5,507 nt of DNA from Christensenella sp. UBA4636 (GTDB lineage: Bacteria > Bacillota > Clostridia > Christensenellales > Borkfalkiaceae): assembly GCA_002405915.1 (NCBI GenBank), contig DHMS01000001.1, positions 1-5,507 on the forward strand, written 5' to 3'. The notes beneath the pieces were generated by a model. The model saw nothing but the letters and a program-made list of their open reading frames with translations, did no database searches and was not told the origin of the DNA. Positions within the stretch are counted from its first letter, which is position 1. Each line of letters begins with the position of its first letter. The position numbers were made by a program, and so were the translations under genes. This document shows, piece by piece, positions 1-5,507 of the stretch.

Positions 1-44
1 AATGCAACTTGCGACAGCCCCTTTTTGCGTTTTGTTTTTTCGGG

Positions 45-73
45 TTGCAAATTAAAAAAATTTGTGATATACT
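45..73 (+). promoter_or_regulatory. Probable sigma-A promoter of the exonuclease gene
   Basis: TTGCAA (45-50) and TATACT (68-73) are separated by 17 bases, against the consensus TTGACA-17-TATAAT. Transcription would start near 80, leaving about 37 bases before the ATG at 117. This position argues against the open frame starting at the ATG at 9, since that start would lie upstream of the promoter. The T-rich stretch just upstream (31-40) may be the tail of a terminator for a gene left of the window, but no convincing stem is visible in the few bases available. Confidence 0.6.
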
Positions 74-116
74 TATCGTAAATTATTTTAAGCTTGAAAA
101 GGCAAAAGGGCGCGAG

Positions 117-725
117 ATGGTAATTTACTTCGATACCGAAACGACGGGGCTTTGTCCCGGGCGAATAATACAGCTTTCGTACGTAAAGGAAAGCGAAAGT
201 CAAGCGATAGGCAAAAATTTTTACTTTGCCGTCGACTATATCGAGCCGTCCGCGCAGGCGGTGCACGGAATAAGCGTGGAAAAGCTCAAAGAGCTTTCGG
301 GCGGAAAGACTTTTTCCGATTACGCCGACGAAATAGAGGAAGATTTTAAGGCTTCTTCGCTTGTCGTGGCGCACAATTTCGCGTTCGATTTGTCCTTTAT
401 GCTTGCGGAATTTCGCGGGCTCGATACGTCGTTTAGGTATAAGGAAAGCTTCGACACGATGAAGTATTTCACGCCCGTTTTAAAGCTTTTGCGTAGAAGC
501 GGAAAGGGGTACAAATATCCGAAGCTTACCGAGCTTGTTGAGTTTGCCGAGGTCTATCCGTACGACGTTTCGCGCGCCGTCGAAAGGCTTTTCGGCGAAG
601 ATTCGCTTTCGTTCCACAACGCTTGTTTCGATACTTCCGCAATGTATCTCGCCGTAAAAACCATGCGAGAAAAGTTACCCGAACTCGACGAATTTTTCGC
701 AAAAAAAATAAAGAGTGGAGATTAA
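117..725 (+). CDS. Stand-alone DnaQ-like (epsilon-type) 3'-5' exonuclease
   Basis: A 202-residue protein of the DEDDh exonuclease superfamily, which removes 3'-terminal nucleotides from DNA or RNA by two-metal catalysis. All catalytic motifs are visible. Exo I is FDTETTGL with D6 and E8. HGIS (H50-S53) is the block typical of epsilon and PolC exonucleases. Exo II is AHNFAFDLSF with D91. Exo III has H167 and D172 in the H-x4-D spacing of the DEDDh class. The protein is a bare exonuclease domain with no polymerase, UvrC-like or helicase part, so it is a proofreading-like or repair exonuclease, or an RNA-trimming enzyme of RNase T type. The family does not decide which. The start at 117 is preferred because AAAGGG lies 6 bases upstream and DTETTGL belongs at the N-terminus. 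The frame stays open back to 9, but that part overlaps the promoter. It is followed by a YitT-family gene with a separate promoter. No terminator is evident after the stop. Confidence 0.9.
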   Translation: MVIYFDTETTGLCPGRIIQLSYVKESESQAIGKNFYFAVDYIEPSAQAVHGISVEKLKELSGGKTFSDYADEIEEDFKASSLVVAHNFAFDLSFMLAEFRGLDTSFRYKESFDTMKYFTPVLKLLRRSGKGYKYPKLTELVEFAEVYPYDVSRAVERLFGEDSLSFHNACFDTSAMYLAVKTMREKLPELDEFFAKKIKSGD

Positions 726-745
726 AAATAACCCGCAAAAAACGC

Positions 746-774
746 TTGACTTTAATCGAAAGAACGACTAAAAT
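746..774 (+). promoter_or_regulatory. Probable sigma-A promoter of the YitT-family gene
   Basis: TTGACT (746-751) and TAAAAT (769-774) are spaced by exactly 17 bases, each one mismatch from consensus. The predicted transcription start is near 781. The promoter lies in the gap after the exonuclease stop codon, so the membrane protein can be expressed on its own. It also rules out the in-frame ATG at 623, inside the exonuclease gene, as the start of the major product. Confidence 0.65.
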
Positions 775-802
775 ATACTTGCTCATGCTGCCTGAGGTAA
801 GT

Positions 803-1753
803 ATGGGTTATTTTTTTCGCGGAGCATATTATCACGTGAGTACAAAACAGAAGAAGTTGCTTTACATAAGCTCATATTTTTTGATAGCTTTAGAAGCTCT
901 CGTAAACGCTTTCAGTTACGAAATCTTCATATTCCCGAATGACTTCGCGCCTGCCGGCGTGGGCGGTATCTCGACCATTTTGCAGTACCTAACGGGGCTT
1001 TTCGGCAAGGAAGTGAGCGCGGGTATATTCTCGCTCATTATTAACGTGCCGTTGCTCATAATTTCGTTTTTCTTTCTCGACAGAGATTTTACTTTCAAAA
1101 ACTTAGTTCATACCGTCGTGTTTTCGGTCGCGCTTGTCTTTTACAGAAAGCTCGACGTGCATGCGATAGCTTTTACCGCCGCGCCGGAGTCGGGCGGGAG
1201 AGTGCTTGCCGCAATTGCGGGCGGTGTGTTCAGCGGACTTTTATATTACGTTTCCGTGCGCCTCGGCGGAGCTACGGGCGGCGCGGATATCATCGCCGCG
1301 CTTATCAACAAAAAGAAGCCCGAGTTCGAAATGGTTTGGGTAATTTTCGCAATAAACGTCGCAATCGCGATAACTTCTTTCTTTGTGTACGGGCAGAGCG
1401 GCAATATCGCTTCTTCGTACGAACCGGTTATCCTTTGTCTTATCTATTGTTTTGTGTCCTCTACTTTGAGCGATTACTTCTTCAAAGGCGGCAAATCCGC
1501 GGTCAAGTTTGAAATAATCACCACTCACCACGACGAAATCTCACAAGAAATAATCGAAAAGTTGCATCATGGTTGCACAATTTTAACGGGCATGGGCGCA
1601 TACAGTCATTCGGACAAAAAGGTTCTCATTTGCATAGTCAATCGTCGTCAAATCCCCGCGTGTGAAAAGATACTCAAAAAGTACGACAACACGTTTGCCT
1701 TTATGGAAAACGTCAACGGCACTTTCGGAGCCTTCAACCGCCGCGTAAAGTAA
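803..1753 (+). CDS. YitT family membrane protein with C-terminal DUF2179 domain
   Basis: A 316-residue integral membrane protein of the YitT family (YitT_membrane plus DUF2179), common in Bacillota in several paralogues. The transport substrate or biochemical role is not established. Hydrophobic segments lie near residues 19-38, 72-92, 101-115, 133-152, 177-196 and 207-225. Family signatures are IFPNDFAPAGVGGIST (41-58, after the first helix) and GGATGGADIIAALINKK (155-171). Residues 231-310 form a soluble alpha/beta DUF2179 domain, probably cytoplasmic, of ferredoxin-like type, containing KVLICIVNRRQ (273-283) and ending in NGTFGAF. The start is chosen because GAGGT (794-798) precedes the ATG at 803 and the promoter at 746-774 would give a 22-base leader. 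Alternatives are the ATG at 785, which has little room after the transcription start, and a GTG at 836 with GGAG 11 bases upstream. The GTG start would place the first helix closer to the N-terminus, as in many relatives. Family assignment is firm; the exact start is not. Confidence 0.9.
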   Translation: MGYFFRGAYYHVSTKQKKLLYISSYFLIALEALVNAFSYEIFIFPNDFAPAGVGGISTILQYLTGLFGKEVSAGIFSLIINVPLLIISFFFLDRDFTFKNLVHTVVFSVALVFYRKLDVHAIAFTAAPESGGRVLAAIAGGVFSGLLYYVSVRLGGATGGADIIAALINKKKPEFEMVWVIFAINVAIAITSFFVYGQSGNIASSYEPVILCLIYCFVSSTLSDYFFKGGKSAVKFEIITTHHDEISQEIIEKLHHGCTILTGMGAYSHSDKKVLICIVNRRQIPACEKILKKYDNTFAFMENVNGTFGAFNRRVK

Positions 1754-1773
1754 AAAACAATATTAAACAAAAA

Positions 1774-1832
1774 AAGCCGTTCAGGCTTAAAAAGCGCAAT
1801 CCGATTTTAAATTTCGCCTTGCGGTTTTTTTT
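1774..1832 (+). terminator. Terminator-like structure after the YitT-family gene
   Basis: AAAAGCGCAA (1790-1799) can pair with TTGCGGTTTT (1819-1828) with one G-G mismatch, followed by a run of eight T (1825-1832). This fits an intrinsic terminator 20-80 bases after the stop at 1753, although the 19-base loop is large. A smaller hairpin, AAGCC-GTTCA-GGCTT (1774-1788), lies just before it, preceded by seven A. Read on the minus strand it is a compact hairpin plus T-run, so the unit could work in both directions. No minus-strand gene is visible that would need it. Confidence 0.55.
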
Positions 1833-1896
1833 GTGCCGAAAAATCTGTTTTATAGTAGTTGTTACCATGTTTACGGGCAGAATTCAAAAAAATATT

Positions 1897-1910
1897 CGAA
1901 CATACGTTTA
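1897..1910 (+). promoter_or_regulatory. LexA-like (SOS box) operator 1
   Basis: CGAACATACGTTTA matches 13 of 14 positions of the Gram-positive LexA box CGAAC-RNRY-GTTYC; only the last base differs. It lies about 18 bases upstream of the -35 element at 1928. Its centre is 35 bases from that of operator 2. Assignment to LexA rests on motif similarity only, and no lexA gene is in the window. Confidence 0.5.
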
Positions 1911-1927
1911 AAATGTAGACTAACCAC

Positions 1928-1956
1928 TTGACAAACAAATGTTCGTATGGTAATAT
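1928..1956 (+). promoter_or_regulatory. Strong sigma-A promoter of the small ORF / RHS transcription unit
   Basis: A perfect TTGACA (1928-1933) and TAATAT (1951-1956) are separated by 17 bases. A consensus TATAAT also overlaps at 1956-1961 but would need a 22-base spacer, so the first pair is preferred. Transcription would start near 1963, giving a leader of about 120 bases before the ribosome binding site of the 19-codon frame. The spacer contains operator 2, so a repressor bound there would block RNA polymerase directly. Confidence 0.7.
1932..1945 (+). promoter_or_regulatory. LexA-like (SOS box) operator 2 inside the promoter spacer
   Basis: CAAACAAATGTTCG differs by one base from CGAACAAATGTTCG, the form of LexA box known from staphylococci, and keeps the central RNRY pattern (AAAT). 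It overlaps the 3' end of the -35 element and fills most of the -35/-10 spacer, the standard position for repression by occlusion. Together with operator 1 it makes LexA control the leading hypothesis. A different repressor using a similar GAAC-N4-GTTC palindrome is possible. Confidence 0.55.
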
Positions 1957-1974
1957 ATAATCGGGACGGACAAC

Positions 1975-2063
1975 TTAACGATATTTTTAATCGCAGTCAA
2001 GCGCATTCAAAAGTGTGCATGACTGCGTTCTTATACTCCGGAGATAAGAGAGAACGTCGTTAA
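1975..2063 (+). ncRNA. Structured 5' leader: candidate three-way-junction cis-regulatory RNA
   Basis: Read from the sequence by eye. A closing helix P1 pairs TTAACGA (1975-1981) with TCGTTAA (2057-2063). Helix P2 pairs CGCAGTCA (1992-1999) with TGACTGCG (2020-2027), continues across one A-A mismatch with GCGCA (2001-2005) against TGTGC (2014-2018), and has the 8-base loop TTCAAAAG. Helix P3 pairs TTCTTAT (2028-2034) with ATAAGAG (2044-2050), with CT/AG and a CCGG loop at the tip; alternatively CGTTCT (2026-2031) pairs with AGAACG (2051-2056). No T-run follows, so it is not a simple terminator. The sequence matches no riboswitch class I recognise. It sits between the promoter and the ribosome binding site at 2086, so it could control translation, transcript stability or elongation, or be a small RNA of its own. 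Confidence 0.45.
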
Positions 2064-2085
2064 AAAAGTTCGTTACTAAAAAATT

Positions 2086-2091
2086 AAGGAG
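2086..2091 (+). promoter_or_regulatory. Ribosome binding site of the 19-codon frame
   Basis: AAGGAG lies 8 bases before the ATG at 2100, in near-ideal position. It is the main evidence that the short frame is translated, and it lies 22 bases after the foldable leader. Confidence 0.6.
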
Positions 2092-2099
2092 AGATTTTT

Positions 2100-2159
2100 A
2101 TGCAAAATCAAAAACAAAACAAAAAAGAGAGAATAACAAACGAGGAGGTGAAAAAATGA
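2100..2159 (+). CDS. 19-residue leader peptide coupled to the RHS gene
   Basis: A 19-codon frame, MQNQKQNKKERITNEEVKK, rich in Lys, Gln, Asn and Glu and with no hydrophobic stretch, so it is neither a signal peptide nor a membrane toxin of type I kind. It has a good ribosome binding site (2086-2091). Its TGA (2157-2159) overlaps the ATG of the RHS gene (2156-2158) as ATGA, the classic arrangement for translational coupling by reinitiation. The RHS ribosome binding site lies inside its coding sequence. It is probably a regulatory leader peptide and not a functional protein; I do not recognise it. The last two sense codons form a run of six A (2151-2156). A -1 slip there would join the peptide to the RHS frame, an alternative that cannot be excluded. 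Confidence 0.5.
   Translation: MQNQKQNKKERITNEEVKK
2143..2150 (+). promoter_or_regulatory. Ribosome binding site of the RHS gene
   Basis: AGGAGGTG is a full-strength Shine-Dalgarno sequence 5 bases from the ATG at 2156, or 7 bases counted from GGAGG. It fixes the start of the RHS gene. The frame remains open upstream to a TAA at 2045-2047, but contains no in-frame ATG, GTG or TTG, so no longer N-terminus with a signal peptide is available. Confidence 0.75.
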
Positions 2160-5100
2160 GTAACGAATCAAAAAGTATAGCTTTAATTGTTCCCGATTTA
2201 GGGGCAAAAGAGTGTCAAGAGTTTAAAGAAGGCGTAGAGAGCGAAATACTTAACGGCAATATCGATTATAGCGTTGATGGTTATACCGAAGGCGAAGGAT
2301 TAGCCGCTGTAACGTCGGGAAACTATGACGGCGCGATAATTTGGCTCAAAGACTGTGGAGAAAATCTACTTGAAAACAGAGAAATATTGCTTTCACCCGA
2401 TTTTCCTGTCGTTATGATGAGAAACACGATTGAAGAATTTGAAGGTAAAAGCGGTAAATTTTTTGTCGGTTCAAACTATGTCGACGCGGGAAAAAAGTTG
2501 GCGGAACTGTTGGAATTGTATGCTTTAGACCCCGGTGACGTTGCCTACTTATATAGACCGTCCGTAAGCTCTTCAATGAAAATACTTGAAGGCTTGCATG
2601 AAGCGAATTTTTATCCCGATGAGGTTGAAATAAATGAATACAATGAATTTGCATTTGACGGAAATGAAAAAATTGTAGTATTTTATGATGACGAAATGTT
2701 GTTGACTTATCTTGATGAAGCTAAAGACAAAGGGATAACTCTAATCGGTTTCGGTGGCGGAGAAATATGGCAAAATATCGGTCGACATATCGAATGCTTT
2801 GCGGGAAGTTTTCGAGAAGCATATGGCGCCTTAGGCGAAGCGACGGCGCGATTCATAATCGGATTTTTCGAAGAAAACATAACCGACGGCAGCGTAGAAT
2901 ACGGCGGGGCATATTGTACAAACGAAAGCCCGGACGTAGATTTACCGGGCGAAGAAGTCGAACCCGAACCCGAACCGGAACCCCCTAACCCCGAGGACGA
3001 TAAACAAATAGCTATAAATATCACTCAAAACCCGAGGTTCGAATATTTAGAGGGAGATACGTTCGACGAAACGGGCATGATTGTGGAAGCTTTGATATGT
3101 GATAGAGAAGGAAAACTATTAGAAACAAAAGTTTTGTCGCGGTCGGCATATAAAGTAGTCGTTTCAGACCCGCTTACGCTTGACGACACAAGCTTCAAGG
3201 TTGTGCATAAAGAGGGAGATACCGAATTAGTTTGCGAAAGAAACATAAGCGTGAAAAAGCTACCCGTAAGCAAGGTTAATCAATCAAAGATTTCGTATTC
3301 TTGCGGCGCGGGCAAAGCCGAAGTAAACGTTTATACGGGCAGAATGATTTTCGAAAGCCCCGATATTTCTATCGGCGAAAACAGTTACGCAACGGGCATA
3401 TCTCACGTTTACGACCACCATACCGCGCCGTTTACGACGAGCAAATTCGGCAACAGATGGAAACTGAATATCGAACAAAGCCTTGAAATAAGCACCGACG
3501 GCACCGCGAAATATTCCGATTCCTACGGGTATATCCATAATTTCGAAAAATACGATACGGTTGACGGATATGACAAATATTTCGACCAAGACGGACTCGG
3601 ACTTACGCTGTTTGTCGGCACAAACGTATATATCGAAGACGAGCAGAACGGAAAGACTTTCTTTACGTCGATAAACGGAACATATAGAGCTAAAAAAATT
3701 GTTTCCGGCGTACACGACGATATAGCTAAAATAATCGAATACAATACGGATGGTAAAATAAAAGAGTATTACGACGAAAGAAAACCCGAAAGGAAGTTCG
3801 TTCTCGAATACTCGGGAGACAGGCTCGCTCAAATATCGTGCGAAGCAAACGCTACCACCGTGATTTACAGATACGACGATAACGGAAACCTTATATTCGT
3901 AAGAAAACAAGTCGGACAGAACGAAAAACACGGCGCGTATTACGTTTACTCGGGTGAAAACTTAACATATGCGATAGACCTTGAAAACGGTTCGAGCATA
4001 AAATTCGAATACGATTATATGCGAAAGACTACGACCGTAAAAGAAGGATATTACAAGCCGGTAAAGGAATACGCCGCAATATGGACGGGCTTAGGCTATT
4101 GCGGATATAACGCGTTCTGCACTATACCGTACTTTCAAGGTTACGGCACGGAAGATATCGAAACGAAGTTCAAAGTCGGCAACAATACGGCGGAAATTAC
4201 TTATGATAAAAACAAACGGACAACTATCGTAAAGAACAAAAAAGGCATTCAAAACGTATTCGGGTTTAATGCAAGAGGTTTTACCGTAAGCATACTCGAA
4301 AAGGTCGCCGACGGCGATTATCGCACGCTGTTCAAGGAATCGGGCTACCCGATAAAATTAAACGGCACGCATGATAAGATAAACTGCGACGGCGCAAGGT
4401 CTATGGACGGAGCCTATACTTTCACCGATACGGAGAACGAGGACTTTAAAAAGTTTTTATGTTTGCCGAGAAACGATAACGTCAGAGATTATATCGTTTC
4501 GTTCTGGGTTAAACTCAATCAAGCGCAAACGGGAACTGTAAAAGCTTCAATTGTTGAAAAACATAAATATGAAAAAACAGGTAAAATTCATTCTTATTAT
4601 TTCACAGAAGACCAAGAGCGGAAGTATTCGGTGTTTTTAGACGGAACAGCAAGTAATGTTTGGCAGAATATCTCAATACCGTTTCATGTATATCCGACAG
4701 AAACTCAAACTTTATTTGAAGACGGTAAATCTTTTTATGAAAAAACATATTTAAGCGATATAGCCGCTATAGAATTAGAAGGCTTAACGGGCAGTTATGA
4801 TATAGCCGATATCCATATAACTTCCGGACAAGTACCTGTGCTTAAATTTATGAAAGAGCCGTTGACGAAGATATCGTTCAAAGAAAATCCCGAAAAGTAT
4901 GTAGATATGGTTGCTTTAAACGACGTTGTTTCCGTAAAATACACGAAAGGCGGAGTTGAAACGACTAAAACTATAGATACCGATTTCTTTTTGACGGATA
5001 GAGATATTTCTTCGACCTTTGTAAACATGGGTAAATCAAGTTTGCTTAACAAAAGCGGTTTTGATTTCGTTTTCAATAGCGGTACGAAGAGAATAAGCAA

Positions 5101-5507
5101 CGTAACGAAAATTATCGTAGTCGGAAGTATCGGCGAATCAAGAGAATTTTTGATTAACTTTAGCGATAATATAGGGAGTTTCGATACGTCCGTTATTCAT
5201 GCTATAGAGCCTTTCGGAAGCAAAAGCAAAACGTATATCAAGACAAGCTATAGGATAGTATATAATCAACTTGAAGATGTCGATATTCAAACGGAAGCGA
5301 CTAACGGTACTGTAACAAGCTATACATATAGAAGCGAAGATAAATTCGGAAACGTTACTTACGAAAGCGACGAGTATGACGTAGATAAATCTTATGACTA
5401 CGATAGTTACGGCAATCTTACAAAAGTTACGATGAAAGGTAGCGGAGAACCCGAAACGATAGTCACGAGATACGAATACGACGGCATGGAAACTTTGGAA
5501 AGTATAA
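2156..5507 (+). CDS. Giant RHS/YD-repeat protein with periplasmic-binding-protein-like N-terminus (3' end outside window)
   Basis: At least 1117 codons without a stop; truncated by the window edge. Domain order by residue: 6-262 resembles the periplasmic-binding/LacI sensor fold (YDGAIIWLK at 57-65, PVVMMRN, FVGSNYVDAGKKLAELL from 103, GITLIGFGGGE at 193-203). 268-282 is a Glu-Pro linker. 285-368 is a bacterial Ig-like domain (LEGDTFDETGMIVEA, then DPLTLDD and a closing ISVKK). About 375-600 is an RHS-type N-terminal region (VNVYTG at 390-395, FGNRWKLNIEQS at 431-442) ending in the YD repeat YRYDDNGNLIFV (571-582). Degenerate repeats follow. About 735-892 is a probable beta-sandwich or carbohydrate-binding-like domain (YIVSFWVKLNQ). 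YD repeats resume near 1054-1108 (YDYDSYGNLTKV). RHS proteins of Gram-positive bacteria form large shells, often ending in a variable toxin (WapA type). Residues 1-30 show no signal peptide, so the export route is unclear. The RHS identity is firm; the N-terminal domain call is moderate and toxin function is inference. Confidence 0.85.
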   Translation, partial: MSNESKSIALIVPDLGAKECQEFKEGVESEILNGNIDYSVDGYTEGEGLAAVTSGNYDGAIIWLKDCGENLLENREILLSPDFPVVMMRNTIEEFEGKSGKFFVGSNYVDAGKKLAELLELYALDPGDVAYLYRPSVSSSMKILEGLHEANFYPDEVEINEYNEFAFDGNEKIVVFYDDEMLLTYLDEAKDKGITLIGFGGGEIWQNIGRHIECFAGSFREAYGALGEATARFIIGFFEENITDGSVEYGGAYCTNESPDVDLPGEEVEPEPEPEPPNPEDDKQIAINITQNPRFEYLEGDTFDETGMIVEALICDREGKLLETKVLSRSAYKVVVSDPLTLDDTSFKVVHKEGDTELVCERNISVKKLPVSKVNQSKISYSCGAGKAEVNVYTGRMIFESPDISIGENSYATGISHVYDHHTAPFTTSKFGNRWKLNIEQSLEISTDGTAKYSDSYGYIHNFEKYDTVDGYDKYFDQDGLGLTLFVGTNVYIEDEQNGKTFFTSINGTYRAKKIVSGVHDDIAKIIEYNTDGKIKEYYDERKPERKFVLEYSGDRLAQISCEANATTVIYRYDDNGNLIFVRKQVGQNEKHGAYYVYSGENLTYAIDLENGSSIKFEYDYMRKTTTVKEGYYKPVKEYAAIWTGLGYCGYNAFCTIPYFQGYGTEDIETKFKVGNNTAEITYDKNKRTTIVKNKKGIQNVFGFNARGFTVSILEKVADGDYRTLFKESGYPIKLNGTHDKINCDGARSMDGAYTFTDTENEDFKKFLCLPRNDNVRDYIVSFWVKLNQAQTGTVKASIVEKHKYEKTGKIHSYYFTEDQERKYSVFLDGTASNVWQNISIPFHVYPTETQTLFEDGKSFYEKTYLSDIAAIELEGLTGSYDIADIHITSGQVPVLKFMKEPLTKISFKENPEKYVDMVALNDVVSVKYTKGGVETTKTIDTDFFLTDRDISSTFVNMGKSSLLNKSGFDFVFNSGTKRISNVTKIIVVGSIGESREFLINFSDNIGSFDTSVIHAIEPFGSKSKTYIKTSYRIVYNQLEDVDIQTEATNGTVTSYTYRSEDKFGNVTYESDEYDVDKSYDYDSYGNLTKVTMKGSGEPETIVTRYEYDGMETLESI
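2960..2983 (+). repeat. Hexanucleotide repeat encoding the Glu-Pro linker
   Basis: Four tandem GAACC(C/G) units encode EPEPEPEP (residues 269-276) between the sensor-like domain and the Ig-like domain. Such Pro-Glu stretches act as stiff spacers between folded domains. The near-identical codons suggest expansion by slippage, and copy number could vary between strains in whole units without breaking the frame. Confidence 0.8.

Larger units (their letters stand above)
1833..2155 (+). other. Long control region upstream of the RHS gene
   Basis: This stretch holds no long gene. It contains, in order, an AT-rich segment with nothing recognisable (1833-1896), two LexA-like palindromes (1897-1910 and 1932-1945) around a strong promoter, a foldable leader (1975-2063), and a 19-codon open frame (2100-2159). 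Each is listed separately. The density of signals suggests the downstream gene is tightly controlled. Confidence 0.7.

Noticed and set aside
9..116. N-terminal extension of the exonuclease to the ATG at 9
   Set aside because: The extension overlaps a good promoter (45-73), has no family similarity and lacks a ribosome binding site. The ATG at 117 has one and puts the Exo I motif at the N-terminus as usual.
623..802. N-terminal extension of the YitT-family protein into the exonuclease gene
   Set aside because: The extra 60 residues are Arg/Lys-rich out-of-frame reading of the exonuclease gene and of the promoter at 746-774. They do not belong to the family.
1897..1945. The two GAAC/GTTC palindromes as recombination or attachment sites
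   Set aside because: They have the spacing and placement of operators around a promoter, no integrase or recombinase is in the window, and no flanking duplication was seen.
1992..2027. Long hairpin read as an intrinsic terminator or attenuator on its own
   Set aside because: The stem is strong but is followed by TTCTTATAC and not a T-run, so termination there is unlikely. It is better read as part of the larger leader structure.
2767..2988. Plus-strand 73-codon frame inside the RHS gene
   Set aside because: It is Arg-rich out-of-frame translation, including the Glu-Pro repeat read as RTRTRTGT, and it has no ribosome binding site.
3284..3931. 215-codon minus-strand open frame inside the RHS gene
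   Set aside because: It lies wholly opposite the recognisable RHS domain with YD repeats. It reads as low-complexity Val/Phe/Tyr-rich sequence without motifs, a typical shadow frame.

Overview
The window most resembles a chromosomal segment of an uncultured, low-to-moderate GC Gram-positive bacterium (Bacillota, probably a clostridial lineage). This is an inference. It rests on strong AGGAGGTG-type ribosome binding sites, well-formed TTGACA/TATAAT-type promoters, a YitT-family membrane protein with its C-terminal DUF2179 domain, and operator sequences close to the Bacillus/Staphylococcus LexA box. All genes found lie on the + strand. No rRNA, tRNA, CRISPR array or insertion sequence was seen.

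Left part (1-1832), housekeeping: a stand-alone DnaQ/epsilon-type 3'-5' exonuclease (117-725) has its own promoter (45-73). A YitT-family membrane protein (most likely 803-1753) has its own promoter in the gap (746-774). A terminator-like structure (1774-1832) closes this block. The two genes look like neighbours, not a functional operon.

Control region (1833-2155): this is the most information-dense part. A TTGACA-17-TAATAT promoter (1928-1956) carries a LexA-like palindrome inside its spacer (1932-1945) and a second one upstream (1897-1910), which suggests SOS or other damage-linked repression. The transcript would begin with about 120 nt of leader that can fold into a closed three-way junction (1975-2063). 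Next comes a 19-codon open reading frame with a good ribosome binding site (2100-2159). Its stop overlaps the start of the next gene as ATGA.

Right part (2156-5507): a very large gene, open at the window edge (at least 1117 codons), encodes an RHS/YD-repeat protein. Visible order: a periplasmic-binding-protein-like (LacI/RbsB sensor fold) domain, an EPEPEPEP linker, a bacterial Ig-like domain, an RHS N-terminal beta region with YD repeats, an inserted probable beta-sandwich, then more YD repeats. No signal peptide is visible, although most of these modules are normally extracellular. The C-terminal part, where a polymorphic toxin would sit, lies outside the window.

The coherent picture, partly inferred, is a repressible, multiply controlled RHS-type giant protein (candidate polymorphic toxin or surface protein) with an unusual ligand-sensor-like N-terminus, placed behind ordinary chromosomal genes.
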